64,000 nucleotides of DNA from NCBI GenBank assembly GCA_027307115.1, contig DAHUXN010000053.1:1-64000 (forward strand). Direction: 5' to 3'. Positions 1-9,312 of the stretch are shown here, piece after piece; position 1 is the first letter of the stretch; each line of letters opens with the position of its first letter. Under the pieces are notes generated by a model, which had not been told where the DNA came from, did no database searches, and saw nothing but the letters and a program-made list of their open reading frames with translations. Both the position numbers and the translations under genes were made by a program. This DNA is from Acidobacteriota bacterium (GTDB lineage: Bacteria > Acidobacteriota > Terriglobia > Acidiferrales > UBA7541).

Positions 1-164
1 GCCTCACACTGCTCTGGTGATGCCGCCACGTGAGGGTCGGTTGCACGTATTCTAGCGCAGCGGGCCCTTGGGCGTGATAGTTTTTCACGCGGGCAGCCTA
101 GGCGTTTGTGAATCTCGCTCGATGCTTTGCCACTCGCACGGGATATGCTATAACCGTTTGGCCG

Positions 165-365
165 ATGAGCATGGAACGGCGGGAGACAACTGTACCGAAG
201 GCGCCGCCCAGCGAACCAAGCAGGCTGACGTCTGGAAATTTGCGTTTCGAGCCGGTGAACGCTTCGATGCATTGTCCCGTGTGCTTTCATCGACTAGAGC
301 AGAGCCACTGCAAGTTGATTTGCGGCACCTGCGGTTATTATATGTCGTGTTCGGACTATTACTGA
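165..365 (+). CDS. Short zinc-ribbon protein
   Basis: A 66-aa protein of unknown function. The last 32 residues contain two Cys pairs (CPVC and CGTC, with a further Cys in HCKLIC) and end in GYYMSCSDYY, the look of a compact zinc ribbon. I recall very similar short C-terminal ends (CxxC...CKLxCxxCGYYxSCSD) in small proteins of Acidobacteria and relatives. The start is uncertain: ATG 165, ATG 171 or GTG 108 are possible and none has a good ribosome binding site. The first half of the protein is low-complexity and may not be translated as drawn. It lies 59 bases before the STAS gene. Confidence 0.5.
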   Translation: MSMERRETTVPKAPPSEPSRLTSGNLRFEPVNASMHCPVCFHRLEQSHCKLICGTCGYYMSCSDYY

Positions 366-424
366 GATCGTCGGCGGGCCCAGGTAATACCAGCGGAAAT
401 TGAATCTGCCAGGAGGCGAAAAAC

Positions 425-772
425 GTGGCACTGAGAATGACGGATCGTGAAGTAAGCGGGGTCACCGTCGTGGATCTGGACGGGCGAATCGTTTTGGGCG
501 AGGAAAGCAATTCTTTCCGCGAACGCGTCAAGGGCCTGCTCGCGAGCAATCACAAGAAGGTCGTCTTGAACATGTCGAATGTGACGTACATCGACAGCGC
601 CGGATTGGGGACGCTGGTGGCGACGTTCCACAGCGCCCGATCGCAGGGCGGAACGCTCAAGCTGTGCAATCTGGGCGCAAAATTCAAAGAAGTGCTGCAG
701 GTCACCAAGCTGATGACGGTCTTCGACGTATACGACAACGAAGCCGCCGCCGTGCAGAGCTTCGGCAAGTAA
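425..772 (+). CDS. STAS-domain anti-sigma factor antagonist
   Basis: A 115-aa single-domain STAS protein of the SpoIIAA/RsbV type. In this family the protein binds an anti-sigma kinase or a PP2C phosphatase partner and is switched by phosphorylation of one Ser. That Ser is visible as S58 in the motif YIDSAGLGTL. The GTG start is supported by AGGAGG at 411-416, 8 bases upstream. No anti-sigma kinase is adjacent. The PP2C-type response regulator at 9568-10791 is a possible phosphatase partner, but this is only inference from the families. A strong terminator follows at 794-829. Confidence 0.88.
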   Translation: MALRMTDREVSGVTVVDLDGRIVLGEESNSFRERVKGLLASNHKKVVLNMSNVTYIDSAGLGTLVATFHSARSQGGTLKLCNLGAKFKEVLQVTKLMTVFDVYDNEAAAVQSFGK

Positions 773-793
773 CTACTTTTCGGCTCCCTCAAG

Positions 794-829
794 GTGGCCC
801 GGAGACGGCTTTCCGGGCCACATTTTGTT
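794..829 (+). terminator. Rho-independent terminator after STAS gene
   Basis: A 10-bp perfect stem (GTGGCCCGGA at 794-803 paired with TCCGGGCCAC at 812-821) with an 8-base loop is followed by ATTTTGTT. It lies 22 bases after the STAS stop codon. Confidence 0.8.
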
Positions 830-945
830 ACCACGAGGGCGACCAGTATTCCCTAGCATGCCCAAATGTCTTGTGTTGCGCTACGTGCGTAGGAGCTGTA
901 TAGTGTTGCCATCGTCCCTTTTTCTTTCCTGACACGGGGTGACAT

Positions 946-1326
946 GTGAGTTTTGTCTGGGATTTGCTGAATCATGGCGAAACCGATGAGCCTCGGCGTG
1001 TGCTTTTGGAAGGCGCGCCTAAATCAGAGCGCCGCAAAAGCGTCCGCGCCAGCGTTTACGTTCCCCTTTTTGTGTATGGCTACGATTCTTCCTCGCAGCC
1101 TTTCCACCAAGATACACATTCACTTGAAGTAAGCGCCGACGGGGGTCTTCTCAAGCTCGACGCCAACGTTCAACGTGGACAGAAGCTTCTGTTGATGAAC
1201 CGCGTGACAAAGCAGGAGCAAGAATGCTACATCGTAGGGCTGAAGAATCACCCGAAGCGTTCTCATCTGCATGTCAGTGTTTCCTTTATGCAACCTGCTC
1301 CAGCCTTTTGGAAAACTCGGGCCTGA
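946..1326 (+). CDS. PilZ-like domain protein
   Basis: A 126-aa protein. It carries RKSVR at residues 30-34, fitting the RxxxR half of the PilZ c-di-GMP site. EVSADGG at about residues 63-69 is close to the [D/N]xSxxG half, with Glu in place of Asp or Asn. No signal peptide or membrane segment is seen. In PilZ proteins these two motifs bind cyclic di-GMP; the changed first residue of the second motif leaves binding uncertain. It starts with GTG and has GGGGTGAC just upstream. It converges on the histidine kinase gene that ends at 1368. Confidence 0.6.
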   Translation: MSFVWDLLNHGETDEPRRVLLEGAPKSERRKSVRASVYVPLFVYGYDSSSQPFHQDTHSLEVSADGGLLKLDANVQRGQKLLLMNRVTKQEQECYIVGLKNHPKRSHLHVSVSFMQPAPAFWKTRA

Positions 1327-1367
1327 ATTCCCCAGATTGCGTTCATTCCAGGATTTCCTGTCGACAA

Positions 1368-2690
1368 TTAATTCTTGACCAGAGGGAGTCGCAGGCGCGC
1401 TTCGCAACCGTGCCCGGACACGACGTTCTCCAGACTTAAACTTCCTCCGTGGGCCTCGGCGATTTGCCGGCTGAGCACCAAGCCAATCCCAGACCCTCCA
1501 GGCTTGGTCGTGAAGAAAGGAACAAACAAATTGGCGGCGTTTGGAATACCAGGCCCTTCATCGCGCACCCAGACTTCCAGAAAGCCGTCCCGTGCTACCC
1601 AGCCCACTCCCACTCCCCCGCTCGTTTCCGTCGCCGCATCTATCGCGTTCTTGATCAGATTTATGAGCACTTGGTCCAGTTGGTCGGGGTCGGCCTGTAT
1701 TGTTAGTTCAGGGCCAGTCTTAATAGGAATCTGCATGCGGAGATCGAGGCTCGCCACGCGTTGAATCCAGGTGCTTACATTCACAGGACGGAACTGCGGA
1801 GCGGGCAACCGAGCCAGTCGCGCGTACGCATTCATGAAACGCGCCAGCCCATCCGTGCGGTTCGCAATCACGGCAAGTCCCCTGCTCATGTCATCCTCCC
1901 AGTCGGAGGGTTTCTGGGGACGCGCCATCATTCCAGCCAGGCTTTCGGCTACTGACTTGATCGGTGCCAGCGAATTATTCAGCTCATGACCGATCACGCG
2001 AATCAGTCTTTGCCATGCCAAACGTTCCTCTTCGCGCAGGGCCTGGCTCAAATCCGAGATCAGAACAAGCTGGTGCGGTTTGCCTCCTTCGCGAAAGCTG
2101 CCTCGATGGATTTCCCAGCGGCCCATTTTCCCGGGGAAAGCAATTTGCGCCACATGGGGTGTCTCAACCGTTAGGCAGAATTCGATCCCCAGTTCGTCCG
2201 CAGTCCTGCCCAGGGCACGCTCGGCGGGGCGGTTTAAAATGCGCTCGCCGGAGCGATTAAGCAGGCGCAAGCGATCCGTCGAATCGAAGGCAAACACCGC
2301 CACATCTATTTCCTCCATCACCTTGCGCAGCAACGCGGTCGCTTCCACGGCGCCAAGTCTTTGCTGGCGCAAAGTTTCGCCGAGGGCGTTGACCTCGCTC
2401 ATCACTTCGCCCAACGCATCGCGACGTCCGGCCCCCCGGGCACGGATGGAGAAGTCGCCTTCGTGCAGCGCAGCGAGCATATTGGAAAGAGTTCGCAACG
2501 GGAACGTGACATGATTCTGCGCGCTAAAGGCGAAACCCAGCCATGCCACAATGATGATTATGGTCAGCGTCCACGAGGTTTTCGGATCGTAACTGCCCGT
2601 CCAGAGGAGAATCACCGCGACCGTGGATCCGACCAGCCCCGCAAGCAGGGCGCGGATGAGGATGCGGCGTTCGTAGGCAAGAGGCTTCAC
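1368..2690 (-). CDS. NtrY-like sensor histidine kinase
   Basis: A 440-aa membrane histidine kinase. Two membrane segments (about 11-31 and 39-57) bracket only a few residues, so there is almost no periplasmic sensor. A HAMP-like linker (about 58-110) and a PAS-like domain (about 118-215) follow. The H-box is VIGHELNNSLAP with phospho-acceptor H235. The ATPase has the N-box at 344-352, DEGPGIP at 377-383 and GGSGIGL at 398-404. The GHELNN form is typical of NtrY/AtoS kinases that pair with sigma-54 activators. It overlaps the upstream regulator gene by 4 bases, so the two are translationally coupled. The input signal cannot be read from sequence. Confidence 0.9.
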   Translation of the reverse strand: MKPLAYERRILIRALLAGLVGSTVAVILLWTGSYDPKTSWTLTIIIIVAWLGFAFSAQNHVTFPLRTLSNMLAALHEGDFSIRARGAGRRDALGEVMSEVNALGETLRQQRLGAVEATALLRKVMEEIDVAVFAFDSTDRLRLLNRSGERILNRPAERALGRTADELGIEFCLTVETPHVAQIAFPGKMGRWEIHRGSFREGGKPHQLVLISDLSQALREEERLAWQRLIRVIGHELNNSLAPIKSVAESLAGMMARPQKPSDWEDDMSRGLAVIANRTDGLARFMNAYARLARLPAPQFRPVNVSTWIQRVASLDLRMQIPIKTGPELTIQADPDQLDQVLINLIKNAIDAATETSGGVGVGWVARDGFLEVWVRDEGPGIPNAANLFVPFFTTKPGGSGIGLVLSRQIAEAHGGSLSLENVVSGHGCEARLRLPLVKN

Positions 2691-4057
2691 AGCCCGTATT
2701 TTTGCAACCGGCGATACAGAGCGCTGCGGCTCAGGCCCAACGCTTTGCTCGCATGGCTGACGTTTCCGCCGTAGCGACTCATGGCCTTTTGAATCAAAGC
2801 GCGCTCCACGTCTTCCAGACCCATATCTTCGATGCGCAAATTTCCCTCACGCACGGGACGCAGCCCAAGGTCTCCCGCGCGCACTTCGGGTCCTTCCGCC
2901 AGCAACACCGATCGCTCGATGGAATGGTCGAGTTCACGCACGTTTCCGGGCCACGGATGCTCGAGCAAAAGCTTCATGGCCGTTGGTTCGAAGCCTGTGA
3001 GGTCTTTGCGATAGCGCTGCGCCGATTGTCGCAGAAAATGCAGCGCCAGCAGTGGAATGTCTTCTTTTCGCTCGCGCAATGGCGGCAAATGAATTTCGAT
3101 CGTATTCAAACGAAAAAGCAAGTCTTCGCGAAAGCGGCCCGCTTCCACTTCCGTTTGCACATCCGCGTTGGTGGCGGAGAGAATGCGAACGTCCACGCGG
3201 CGCGTTGTGGACGATCCCACGCGCTCGAGCTCTCCGGCTTCCAACGCACGCAGCAGTTTGGCCTGAAGATTCATCGGGACATTGGCAATTTCGTCCAGGA
3301 AGAGCGTCCCGCCATCGGCGAGCTCGAAACGCCCTACCCGGTCCGTCTTCGCATCCGTAAACGCACCTTTTACGTGGCCGAAAAGCTCGCTCTCGAAAAC
3401 GCCCTCAGGCAGCCCTCCGGCGTTCACGGTGACGAACGGTTTCCCGGAACGCGATGAAAGAGCCTGCAACGTCCGCGCAATCACTTCCTTTCCTGTTCCG
3501 TGCTCGCCAGTGATCAGAATGTTTGCATCGGATGGACCCACGCGCGTCATTAGCTCCATCACTGGACGCATCACCGTGGATTCCGCAATCAGCACAGGGC
3601 GCCCGTCGGCTCGCAGGAGGCGGTTCTCGGCTTCCAGTCGAAGACTGTTGCGAATGGCGCGCGCAAGCTCGATTTGCGTTCGCAGCACGGCCAGCAAGCG
3701 CGCGTTTTCCCACGGCTTCTGGATGAAGTCCTTGGCTCCCCGGCGCATGGCCTCGACCGCTAGGTTCAGGGTTCCCCAAGCCGTCATCACGATCACAGGG
3801 ACGCTGCCGTCGCGCATGCGGATTTCCGTAAGCAGGTCGAGTCCTTCCTGGCCGGAAGTTGTGTCGCGGGCGTAATTCAAGTCCATGAGGACTGCATCGA
3901 ATTCGCGCGTTTCCAGGACGGTCAACAACGCCGCCGGAGATGCCACTGCATCAATATCGAAACCTTCCCCCTTCAGCAATAAACGAAGCGCTTCGCGTAC
4001 ATCTGGCTGATCGTCAGCCACAAGCACGCGGGAACGATGGTTGTCGGTTACTGTCAT
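2687..4057 (-). CDS. NtrC/NtrX-family sigma-54 response regulator
   Basis: A 456-aa activator of sigma-54 promoters. The receiver domain (9-125) has acceptor D59. The AAA+ domain (about 158-385) has Walker A GEHGTGKE at 184-191, Walker B TLFLDE at 251-256 and a sigma-54 contact loop reading GAFTDA at 231-236 instead of the usual GAFTGA. A Fis-type helix-turn-helix lies at about 433-453. It is the partner of the overlapping kinase gene. Targets are not proven, but a sigma-54-like promoter with a distant dyad sits in front of the adaptor gene at 22727. The receiver is strikingly like that of the protein at 9568-10791. Confidence 0.93.
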   Translation of the reverse strand: MTVTDNHRSRVLVADDQPDVREALRLLLKGEGFDIDAVASPAALLTVLETREFDAVLMDLNYARDTTSGQEGLDLLTEIRMRDGSVPVIVMTAWGTLNLAVEAMRRGAKDFIQKPWENARLLAVLRTQIELARAIRNSLRLEAENRLLRADGRPVLIAESTVMRPVMELMTRVGPSDANILITGEHGTGKEVIARTLQALSSRSGKPFVTVNAGGLPEGVFESELFGHVKGAFTDAKTDRVGRFELADGGTLFLDEIANVPMNLQAKLLRALEAGELERVGSSTTRRVDVRILSATNADVQTEVEAGRFREDLLFRLNTIEIHLPPLRERKEDIPLLALHFLRQSAQRYRKDLTGFEPTAMKLLLEHPWPGNVRELDHSIERSVLLAEGPEVRAGDLGLRPVREGNLRIEDMGLEDVERALIQKAMSRYGGNVSHASKALGLSRSALYRRLQKYGL

Positions 4058-4095
4058 TCAGCCTACCTCTCTGTCTCCATTGGAACTCTGCCTGA

Positions 4096-6573
4096 TCACT
4101 CGTAACGCAGCGCGATGAGTGGATCCACTTTTGCCGCGCGTCGCGCGGGAATGTAGCACGCGAGGAACGCGATGAATGCAAGCACGCCAACTACAATGGC
4201 GAACACAATTGGGTCTGTAGCTTTTACGCCGTAAAGTTCGTCGGAGAGAAGTCTTGTCGCTGCCAAAGCTCCTGCGAGGCCCGTGAAGAGGCCCATACCT
4301 GTCAAAAGCATTCCTTGGCGCACCACCATTACCAGCACGTCGCGGGGCCGCGCGCCCAGCGCCATGCGAATGCCAATCTCATGCGTTCGCTGACCGACGG
4401 AATATGCCATCACGCCGTAGACCCCGACGGCGGCGAGTAGCAAAGCCAGCGCCGCAAAAATGCTCATTAGCGTCATCAAGAATCGCTGAAATGCCAGAGA
4501 AATCGAAAGAATTTGCTCCATCGATTGAATGTGACCGATGGGCAAATCCGGCTCGGCATCATGAACCGCGGTCTCAACGGCATGGCTCAGGCTCAGTGGC
4601 GGCTGCGTAGTTCTCACCATGATCGCGACGGGAAACCATGCCTGGAATCCTTGAATTTCGCCGGGGTCCTGCGCCAGCGGAATGAGGAATGTTGGAGGCG
4701 GAGCCTCTCCGAGCTGCGATTTCACATCACCGACGACGCCGACGATTTCCCGCATCGTTCCGCCTCCGTTAAGGCTTTGTCCGATGGGATTACGATTGGG
4801 AAATTTCTCGCGCACGAACTCCTGGTTGATGATTACGACTCGCGCCGACTCCGGGGAATCGGCATTCGAGAAAAAACGCCCTTTGAGCAATGGAATTCCC
4901 ATAATTCCGAAATAGTCAGGACTGACGGAGCGAATGTCGGCGGAAATGCCATGAGCTTCGCCTTCTGAAGGAAGCCACGCGAAATCGTTCCCGCCATAAT
5001 CGAGCGGCAGGCCCTCGCCTACGACGGCAGCGCCTCGCACGGCGGGAATGGCCTGAACTTTGTCCAGAATTCTCTGATAAAACCGGGAGATCTCAGCCGA
5101 TCTTGAATTCATTTGGGCAGGCGTCGCATTGTCGGGCAGGGGTGTGAATTTTTGGCCGGTCGTCCACGTTTGCAAAGTCAGAATCGGGCGCGGATCGAAG
5201 CCCGGATTCGTGTGCAGAAGATTCGTGAATGTCTCGATGAGCAGCGCCGCTCCTGTCAGCAGCACTAAAGAAAGCGCAATTTCGGAGACGGCTAGTGCGC
5301 TGCGGAGCCGGCGGTAGCCTGTGCCTGATGTTGCGTGGCCAACGTTCTCTTTCAGCGAATTGTTGAGATCCGCTTTGGAGGATTGAAACGCCGGAGCGAG
5401 ACCAAAGAAGATGCCGGTCAGCAGGGAAGCGGCCACCGTGAAACCCAGCGCCCAGCCGTCCAGGAAAATTGCATGTGCGCGAGGCAGATCCGTCGGCGCC
5501 AGCGCAAGCAGCAGGTTGAGTCCCCAATAGGCAAAGAGCAACCCTAACGCTCCCCCGAGAACACCAAGCAGCAGACTTTCGGTGAGTAGTTGCCGAACCA
5601 ACCGCCCCCGGCTGGCTCCCAGCGCTGTGCGTATCGCAATCTCTTTGCTGCGCGCAGCCGCGCGAGACATCAGCAAGTTCGCCACGTTGACGCAGGCAAT
5701 GAGCAGCACAAATCCGATTGCGCCGAAAAGCACCAATAAAGGGGTCCGGTAGCCAAATGAAGCCATAGTGCGAATAGGTTCAACGCTAAAGGAGGCACGC
5801 GCCCGAGGTGAGAATCGTTGCGAGGGGAACTGCTTCACGAAGTCCTTCATAGCGATGCCGAGGTAACTGTTGGCTTGCCCGGCGGAAACGCCCCGCTTAA
5901 GGCGCGCAATGACCGTGTAGTTAATACCGCCGCCAATGGAATGGTCGACCTGGGCAATGGTTGTCCACAGATCGATGGAGGTGTCCGAATTTCCGCGCAC
6001 GCCAACGTTCTGAAAACCCGCGGGCATTACACCGACAACAGTGAAAGCCTTGCTGTCGAGAGAAATGGTTTTGCCGACGATACCCGCGTCGGCGCCGAAT
6101 TGCGATTTCCATATACCATAGCCGAGGATGGTCACGTTAGGGCCGTTGACGCTGTCTTCGTCTTGCGTGAATTCACGACCTAGCATGGGCGGCACGCCCA
6201 TCACGCGAAAATAGTCTCTCGAAACGCGCAAGGCGCGCACGCGCAATGGCTCGCTGCCGCTGGAAAGATTGAAACCGACTCCAGTGGTGTCGGCAACGTA
6301 CGAAAATGGCTCGCTGTGCGCCGTCCAGAAGTCGAACTCTCGGGCGTCGAATCCGGAATAATCGAGCCGCCCGTTGTAGCTGATGGAAATTTGCGTGATG
6401 CGGTCGGCCTGAGGATAGGGCAGCGGGCGCAACAGGACGCCGTAGACAACACTGAACATCGCGGTGTTCGCGCCAATGCCGAGTGCCAGCGTCAGAATGA
6501 TAAGAGCTGTGAAGCCGGGACTCTTCCCAAGCGTGCGGAAACCGTACCTAATGTCTTTCCACAGTGTCTCCAT
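4096..6573 (-). CDS. MacB/FtsX-type giant ABC permease (1)
   Basis: An 825-aa inner-membrane permease of the acidobacterial orphan-permease type. It is two fused MacB-like halves, each a periplasmic MacB-PCD domain with FtsX membrane helices. The first helix is at about 21-43 (containing LALGIGANTAMF), a central cluster at about 280-445 and the C-terminal helices at about 700-815. It ends in PARRAAKVDPLIALRYE, the tail shared by every permease here. Known relatives act with a MacB-type ATPase in export of small molecules or lipoprotein-linked substrates; no ATPase domain is present. ATG 6573 follows GGGGA. The gap to the regulator gene downstream is 38 bases. Two palindromes lie in its leader. 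Confidence 0.9.
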   Translation of the reverse strand: METLWKDIRYGFRTLGKSPGFTALIILTLALGIGANTAMFSVVYGVLLRPLPYPQADRITQISISYNGRLDYSGFDAREFDFWTAHSEPFSYVADTTGVGFNLSSGSEPLRVRALRVSRDYFRVMGVPPMLGREFTQDEDSVNGPNVTILGYGIWKSQFGADAGIVGKTISLDSKAFTVVGVMPAGFQNVGVRGNSDTSIDLWTTIAQVDHSIGGGINYTVIARLKRGVSAGQANSYLGIAMKDFVKQFPSQRFSPRARASFSVEPIRTMASFGYRTPLLVLFGAIGFVLLIACVNVANLLMSRAAARSKEIAIRTALGASRGRLVRQLLTESLLLGVLGGALGLLFAYWGLNLLLALAPTDLPRAHAIFLDGWALGFTVAASLLTGIFFGLAPAFQSSKADLNNSLKENVGHATSGTGYRRLRSALAVSEIALSLVLLTGAALLIETFTNLLHTNPGFDPRPILTLQTWTTGQKFTPLPDNATPAQMNSRSAEISRFYQRILDKVQAIPAVRGAAVVGEGLPLDYGGNDFAWLPSEGEAHGISADIRSVSPDYFGIMGIPLLKGRFFSNADSPESARVVIINQEFVREKFPNRNPIGQSLNGGGTMREIVGVVGDVKSQLGEAPPPTFLIPLAQDPGEIQGFQAWFPVAIMVRTTQPPLSLSHAVETAVHDAEPDLPIGHIQSMEQILSISLAFQRFLMTLMSIFAALALLLAAVGVYGVMAYSVGQRTHEIGIRMALGARPRDVLVMVVRQGMLLTGMGLFTGLAGALAATRLLSDELYGVKATDPIVFAIVVGVLAFIAFLACYIPARRAAKVDPLIALRYE

Positions 6574-6591
6574 GCCAATCCCCAGGAACTT

Positions 6592-6625
6592 GAGGCACGT
6601 GCCTCGCCTAGTTCAGTTCTAGGCG
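6592..6625 (-). promoter_or_regulatory. Two abutting dyads in permease-1 leader
   Basis: GAGGCACGTGCCTC at 6592-6605 is a perfect 14-bp palindrome. CGCCTAG at 6605-6611 and CTAGGCG at 6619-6625 form a second perfect dyad with a 7-base loop. They lie 19-52 bases before the ATG at 6573. They may be operator sites or leader RNA hairpins; no T-tract supports a terminator. Confidence 0.4.
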
Positions 6626-6685
6626 TAAGCCATCATATTTTGAGGAGCTTACCACAAGAGGCCGCGATTGCGCATTTGAGAGGAG

Positions 6686-6701
6686 TGTCCGATTCCGGAC
6701 A
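6686..6701. promoter_or_regulatory. Dyad TGTCCG-N4-CGGACA
   Basis: A perfect 6-bp inverted repeat with a 4-base spacer, about 113 bases before permease 1 and 54 bases after the stop of permease 2. A candidate operator or activator site for separate control of permease 1. Confidence 0.3.
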
Positions 6702-6754
6702 TGGCCGTACCTGAAATGAACAACATAAAGTTGCGAACGGGAAAGGAACAGACG

Positions 6755-9220
6755 TCACTCGTAGCGCAAGGCCTGAACAGGATCGACTCGCGTCGCCCGT
6801 CGCGCGGGTATATAACATGCGAAGAACGCCACCAAGAACAGCAATACCACGGCGATTATCGACGACGCCAGATCGATAGACTTGATGCCGAACATCGCTA
6901 CAGATAGTATGCGAACGAGTCCAAACGCTGCACCCAGACCAATCAAGATGCCGATCAGAGCCAATCGCACGCCTTGGCGAACGATCAAGCGCACAACATC
7001 CCTGGGCTGCGCTCCCAGCGCCAATCGGATTCCAATCTCGTGCGTGCGTTGCTCCACGCCATAGGACATAACGCCATAAATTCCAATTCCAGCGAGGATC
7101 AGGGCCAGCGCCGCGAAAAACGTGAGCAGAATCGCATTGAGTGACTCGCTTGAGACCGACGCGGAAACCAGTTGCTCCATGGATAGGACTTCCGTGACGG
7201 GTTGGTTCGGGTCGATCGACTGGACTACCCGCCGTGCCGCACTGGCGAGCGATTCTGGCGACCCGTTAGTGCGCAAGACAACCCGCATTATCCGCGACGG
7301 AGTTTGGAGGTACGGAAGATAAAGCTCTCCCTCACTTTGATCGCCCGGTTTGCGCTCGTTCGTGTTGGCGACAATTCCGACGATTGTCAACCAGGCGTCG
7401 CTTGCTCCCGGCCGCCACGGCACCGATTTCGATTCCTGCAAATGGATACGCACTCGCTGTCCAATAACGTCGTGATTGGGCCAATATTGTCCCGCGAGGG
7501 TCTGATTGACGATGGCGACGCCCTGAGTGTTCTGATTGTCTTGGTCCGTGAAGTAGCGTCCCAGGATTAGCGGGACTTGCATGGTTTGAAAATATCGAGA
7601 ATCGATTATGCGGTAGTGAGCCACAAATTCCTGGCGAGGCGGTGGAGACGGTCGCCCCGCGATGTCAAAATTGGTGAAATCGGTCCAGGAAGTTAAAGGC
7701 AAGAAGTTAATGGCGCTGGCGGAATCGACACTGGGTATCGCGCGCATGCGCTCGATCAGCTGTCGGAAAAATTCGCGTGTCTGGGCCGTGCCTAGATGAT
7801 GCGATTCGGGCAGCCAGATTTGCATCGAAAGGACGTTTTTGGGATTGAAACCCAAATTGGAGTCGAGCAATCCGCGCAGGCTGCGAATCAGAGTGCCTGC
7901 GCCGATCAAGAGAACAAGCGACAATCCAACTTCGACGATTGCGAGAAAGTTCCGGGTAAGACGCCGCTGCACGCCGCCAGTGGAACTGCGTCCGCTTTCC
8001 TTTAGAGACTCGGCTAGATTCGTCTTGGAGAATTGGAAAGCCGGAGCCAGGCCAAAGATGATTCCGGTAAGGATTGCGACGCTAATCGTGAAAGCGAAGA
8101 CAGTTCCACTTATCCCGGCCATATTTATCCGCGGTATTTCATCAATTCCGCCGGGGGAAGGAAGAATAGCCGGCAGGATCTTCAGACCGCCGTACCCAAG
8201 AAGAAGACCAGCCGCCCCGCCTACAAGCCCCAGCAGAACACTCTCAGTAAGAAGCTGGCGAACAAGCCGCAGGCGCCCCGCACCCAAAGTCGACCGGATC
8301 GCCACTTCCTTCTCTCTGCTGGCCGCTCGTGCGAGCAGCAGATTTGCCACATTGGCGCAGGCAATCAGCAAGACTAAACCGACGGACGCAAGTAGGAGAA
8401 GCAGGGGATTTCCGAAGCCTCGGGTCATGAGCTCTTGCATGGAAACTACCGACGTGCCTACTCCCTGATTCGTGGCCGGGTATTCCATCGACAAGCGGTG
8501 GGAAATGTCGTCCATATCCAAATTAGCGCGCGCGATAGTGACATCGGGTTTTAGCCGCGCAAAAACAATCAGCGAAGGATTATCCCGGCGCATATCGCTG
8601 GACGAAAGCGCGAGCGGGGCCCACACCTCGAACCGACGGCTCAGACCCAGGAGGTTGAAGTCAGCTGGGAGCACCCCAATTATCGTGTACGGATTGTCAT
8701 CGATCGTTACACTGTGACCCACTACGTTCGGATCCGAAGCGAAATGCCTCGCCCAGATTGCGTGGCTGATAATTACGACGCGGTCATGCCCGGGCTGCTC
8801 CTCGTCTGGACGGAACGTCCGCCCCACCAATGGTCTGACTCCGAGCAAATCAAAAAAATTGGCGGAAACACGGCCACCCCAAACTTGTTCCGGCTCGCCT
8901 GCCCCTGTTAGGTTGAAGACATCAAACTGAAATGCGCTAATACCCTGAAAGACCTGGTTTTGCGCACGCCAGTCGAAAAAATCGCCCGGCGGAACGCTTC
9001 CGTGCTTAATCTTTCGATTGCTGTCCGTCTCCCACACGTTGACCAGTTGTTGCTGGTTCGGGTAAGGCAGCGGTCGAAGGACTACAGCGTTTACAATGCC
9101 AAAAATCGCGGTGTTGGCGCCGATGCCGAGGGCCAGGGTGGCAACGGCAATAAAAGTGAAGGCCGGGCTTTTAAGAAGCAAGCGACCGCCGTACTGCAGA
9201 TCGTGCCAAAAGGTGCCCAT
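6755..9220 (-). CDS. MacB/FtsX-type giant ABC permease (2)
   Basis: An 821-aa paralogue of the other giant permeases, with the same duplicated MacB-PCD/FtsX plan. The N-terminal helix at about 21-43 includes LALGIGANTAIF and is followed by VLRPLPYPN. A helix cluster with LIACANVANLLLARAA lies at about 280-300 and the protein ends in PARRATRVDPVQALRYE. ATG 9220 has TAAGGT 4 bases upstream. The 181-base gap to permease 1 holds several dyads, so the two may not always be co-transcribed. No ATPase gene is adjacent, which fits the 'orphan' label used for this group. Substrate unknown. Confidence 0.9.
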   Translation of the reverse strand: MGTFWHDLQYGGRLLLKSPAFTFIAVATLALGIGANTAIFGIVNAVVLRPLPYPNQQQLVNVWETDSNRKIKHGSVPPGDFFDWRAQNQVFQGISAFQFDVFNLTGAGEPEQVWGGRVSANFFDLLGVRPLVGRTFRPDEEQPGHDRVVIISHAIWARHFASDPNVVGHSVTIDDNPYTIIGVLPADFNLLGLSRRFEVWAPLALSSSDMRRDNPSLIVFARLKPDVTIARANLDMDDISHRLSMEYPATNQGVGTSVVSMQELMTRGFGNPLLLLLASVGLVLLIACANVANLLLARAASREKEVAIRSTLGAGRLRLVRQLLTESVLLGLVGGAAGLLLGYGGLKILPAILPSPGGIDEIPRINMAGISGTVFAFTISVAILTGIIFGLAPAFQFSKTNLAESLKESGRSSTGGVQRRLTRNFLAIVEVGLSLVLLIGAGTLIRSLRGLLDSNLGFNPKNVLSMQIWLPESHHLGTAQTREFFRQLIERMRAIPSVDSASAINFLPLTSWTDFTNFDIAGRPSPPPRQEFVAHYRIIDSRYFQTMQVPLILGRYFTDQDNQNTQGVAIVNQTLAGQYWPNHDVIGQRVRIHLQESKSVPWRPGASDAWLTIVGIVANTNERKPGDQSEGELYLPYLQTPSRIMRVVLRTNGSPESLASAARRVVQSIDPNQPVTEVLSMEQLVSASVSSESLNAILLTFFAALALILAGIGIYGVMSYGVEQRTHEIGIRLALGAQPRDVVRLIVRQGVRLALIGILIGLGAAFGLVRILSVAMFGIKSIDLASSIIAVVLLFLVAFFACYIPARRATRVDPVQALRYE

Positions 9221-9312
9221 TTGTACCTTAGGTAAGCAAAGCGGCGATTCAAAAAGCCTTCTGCGCCGGTTATGCTGGCAGCCTTATATATCATAAGTCA
9301 ATACCGTTTATT

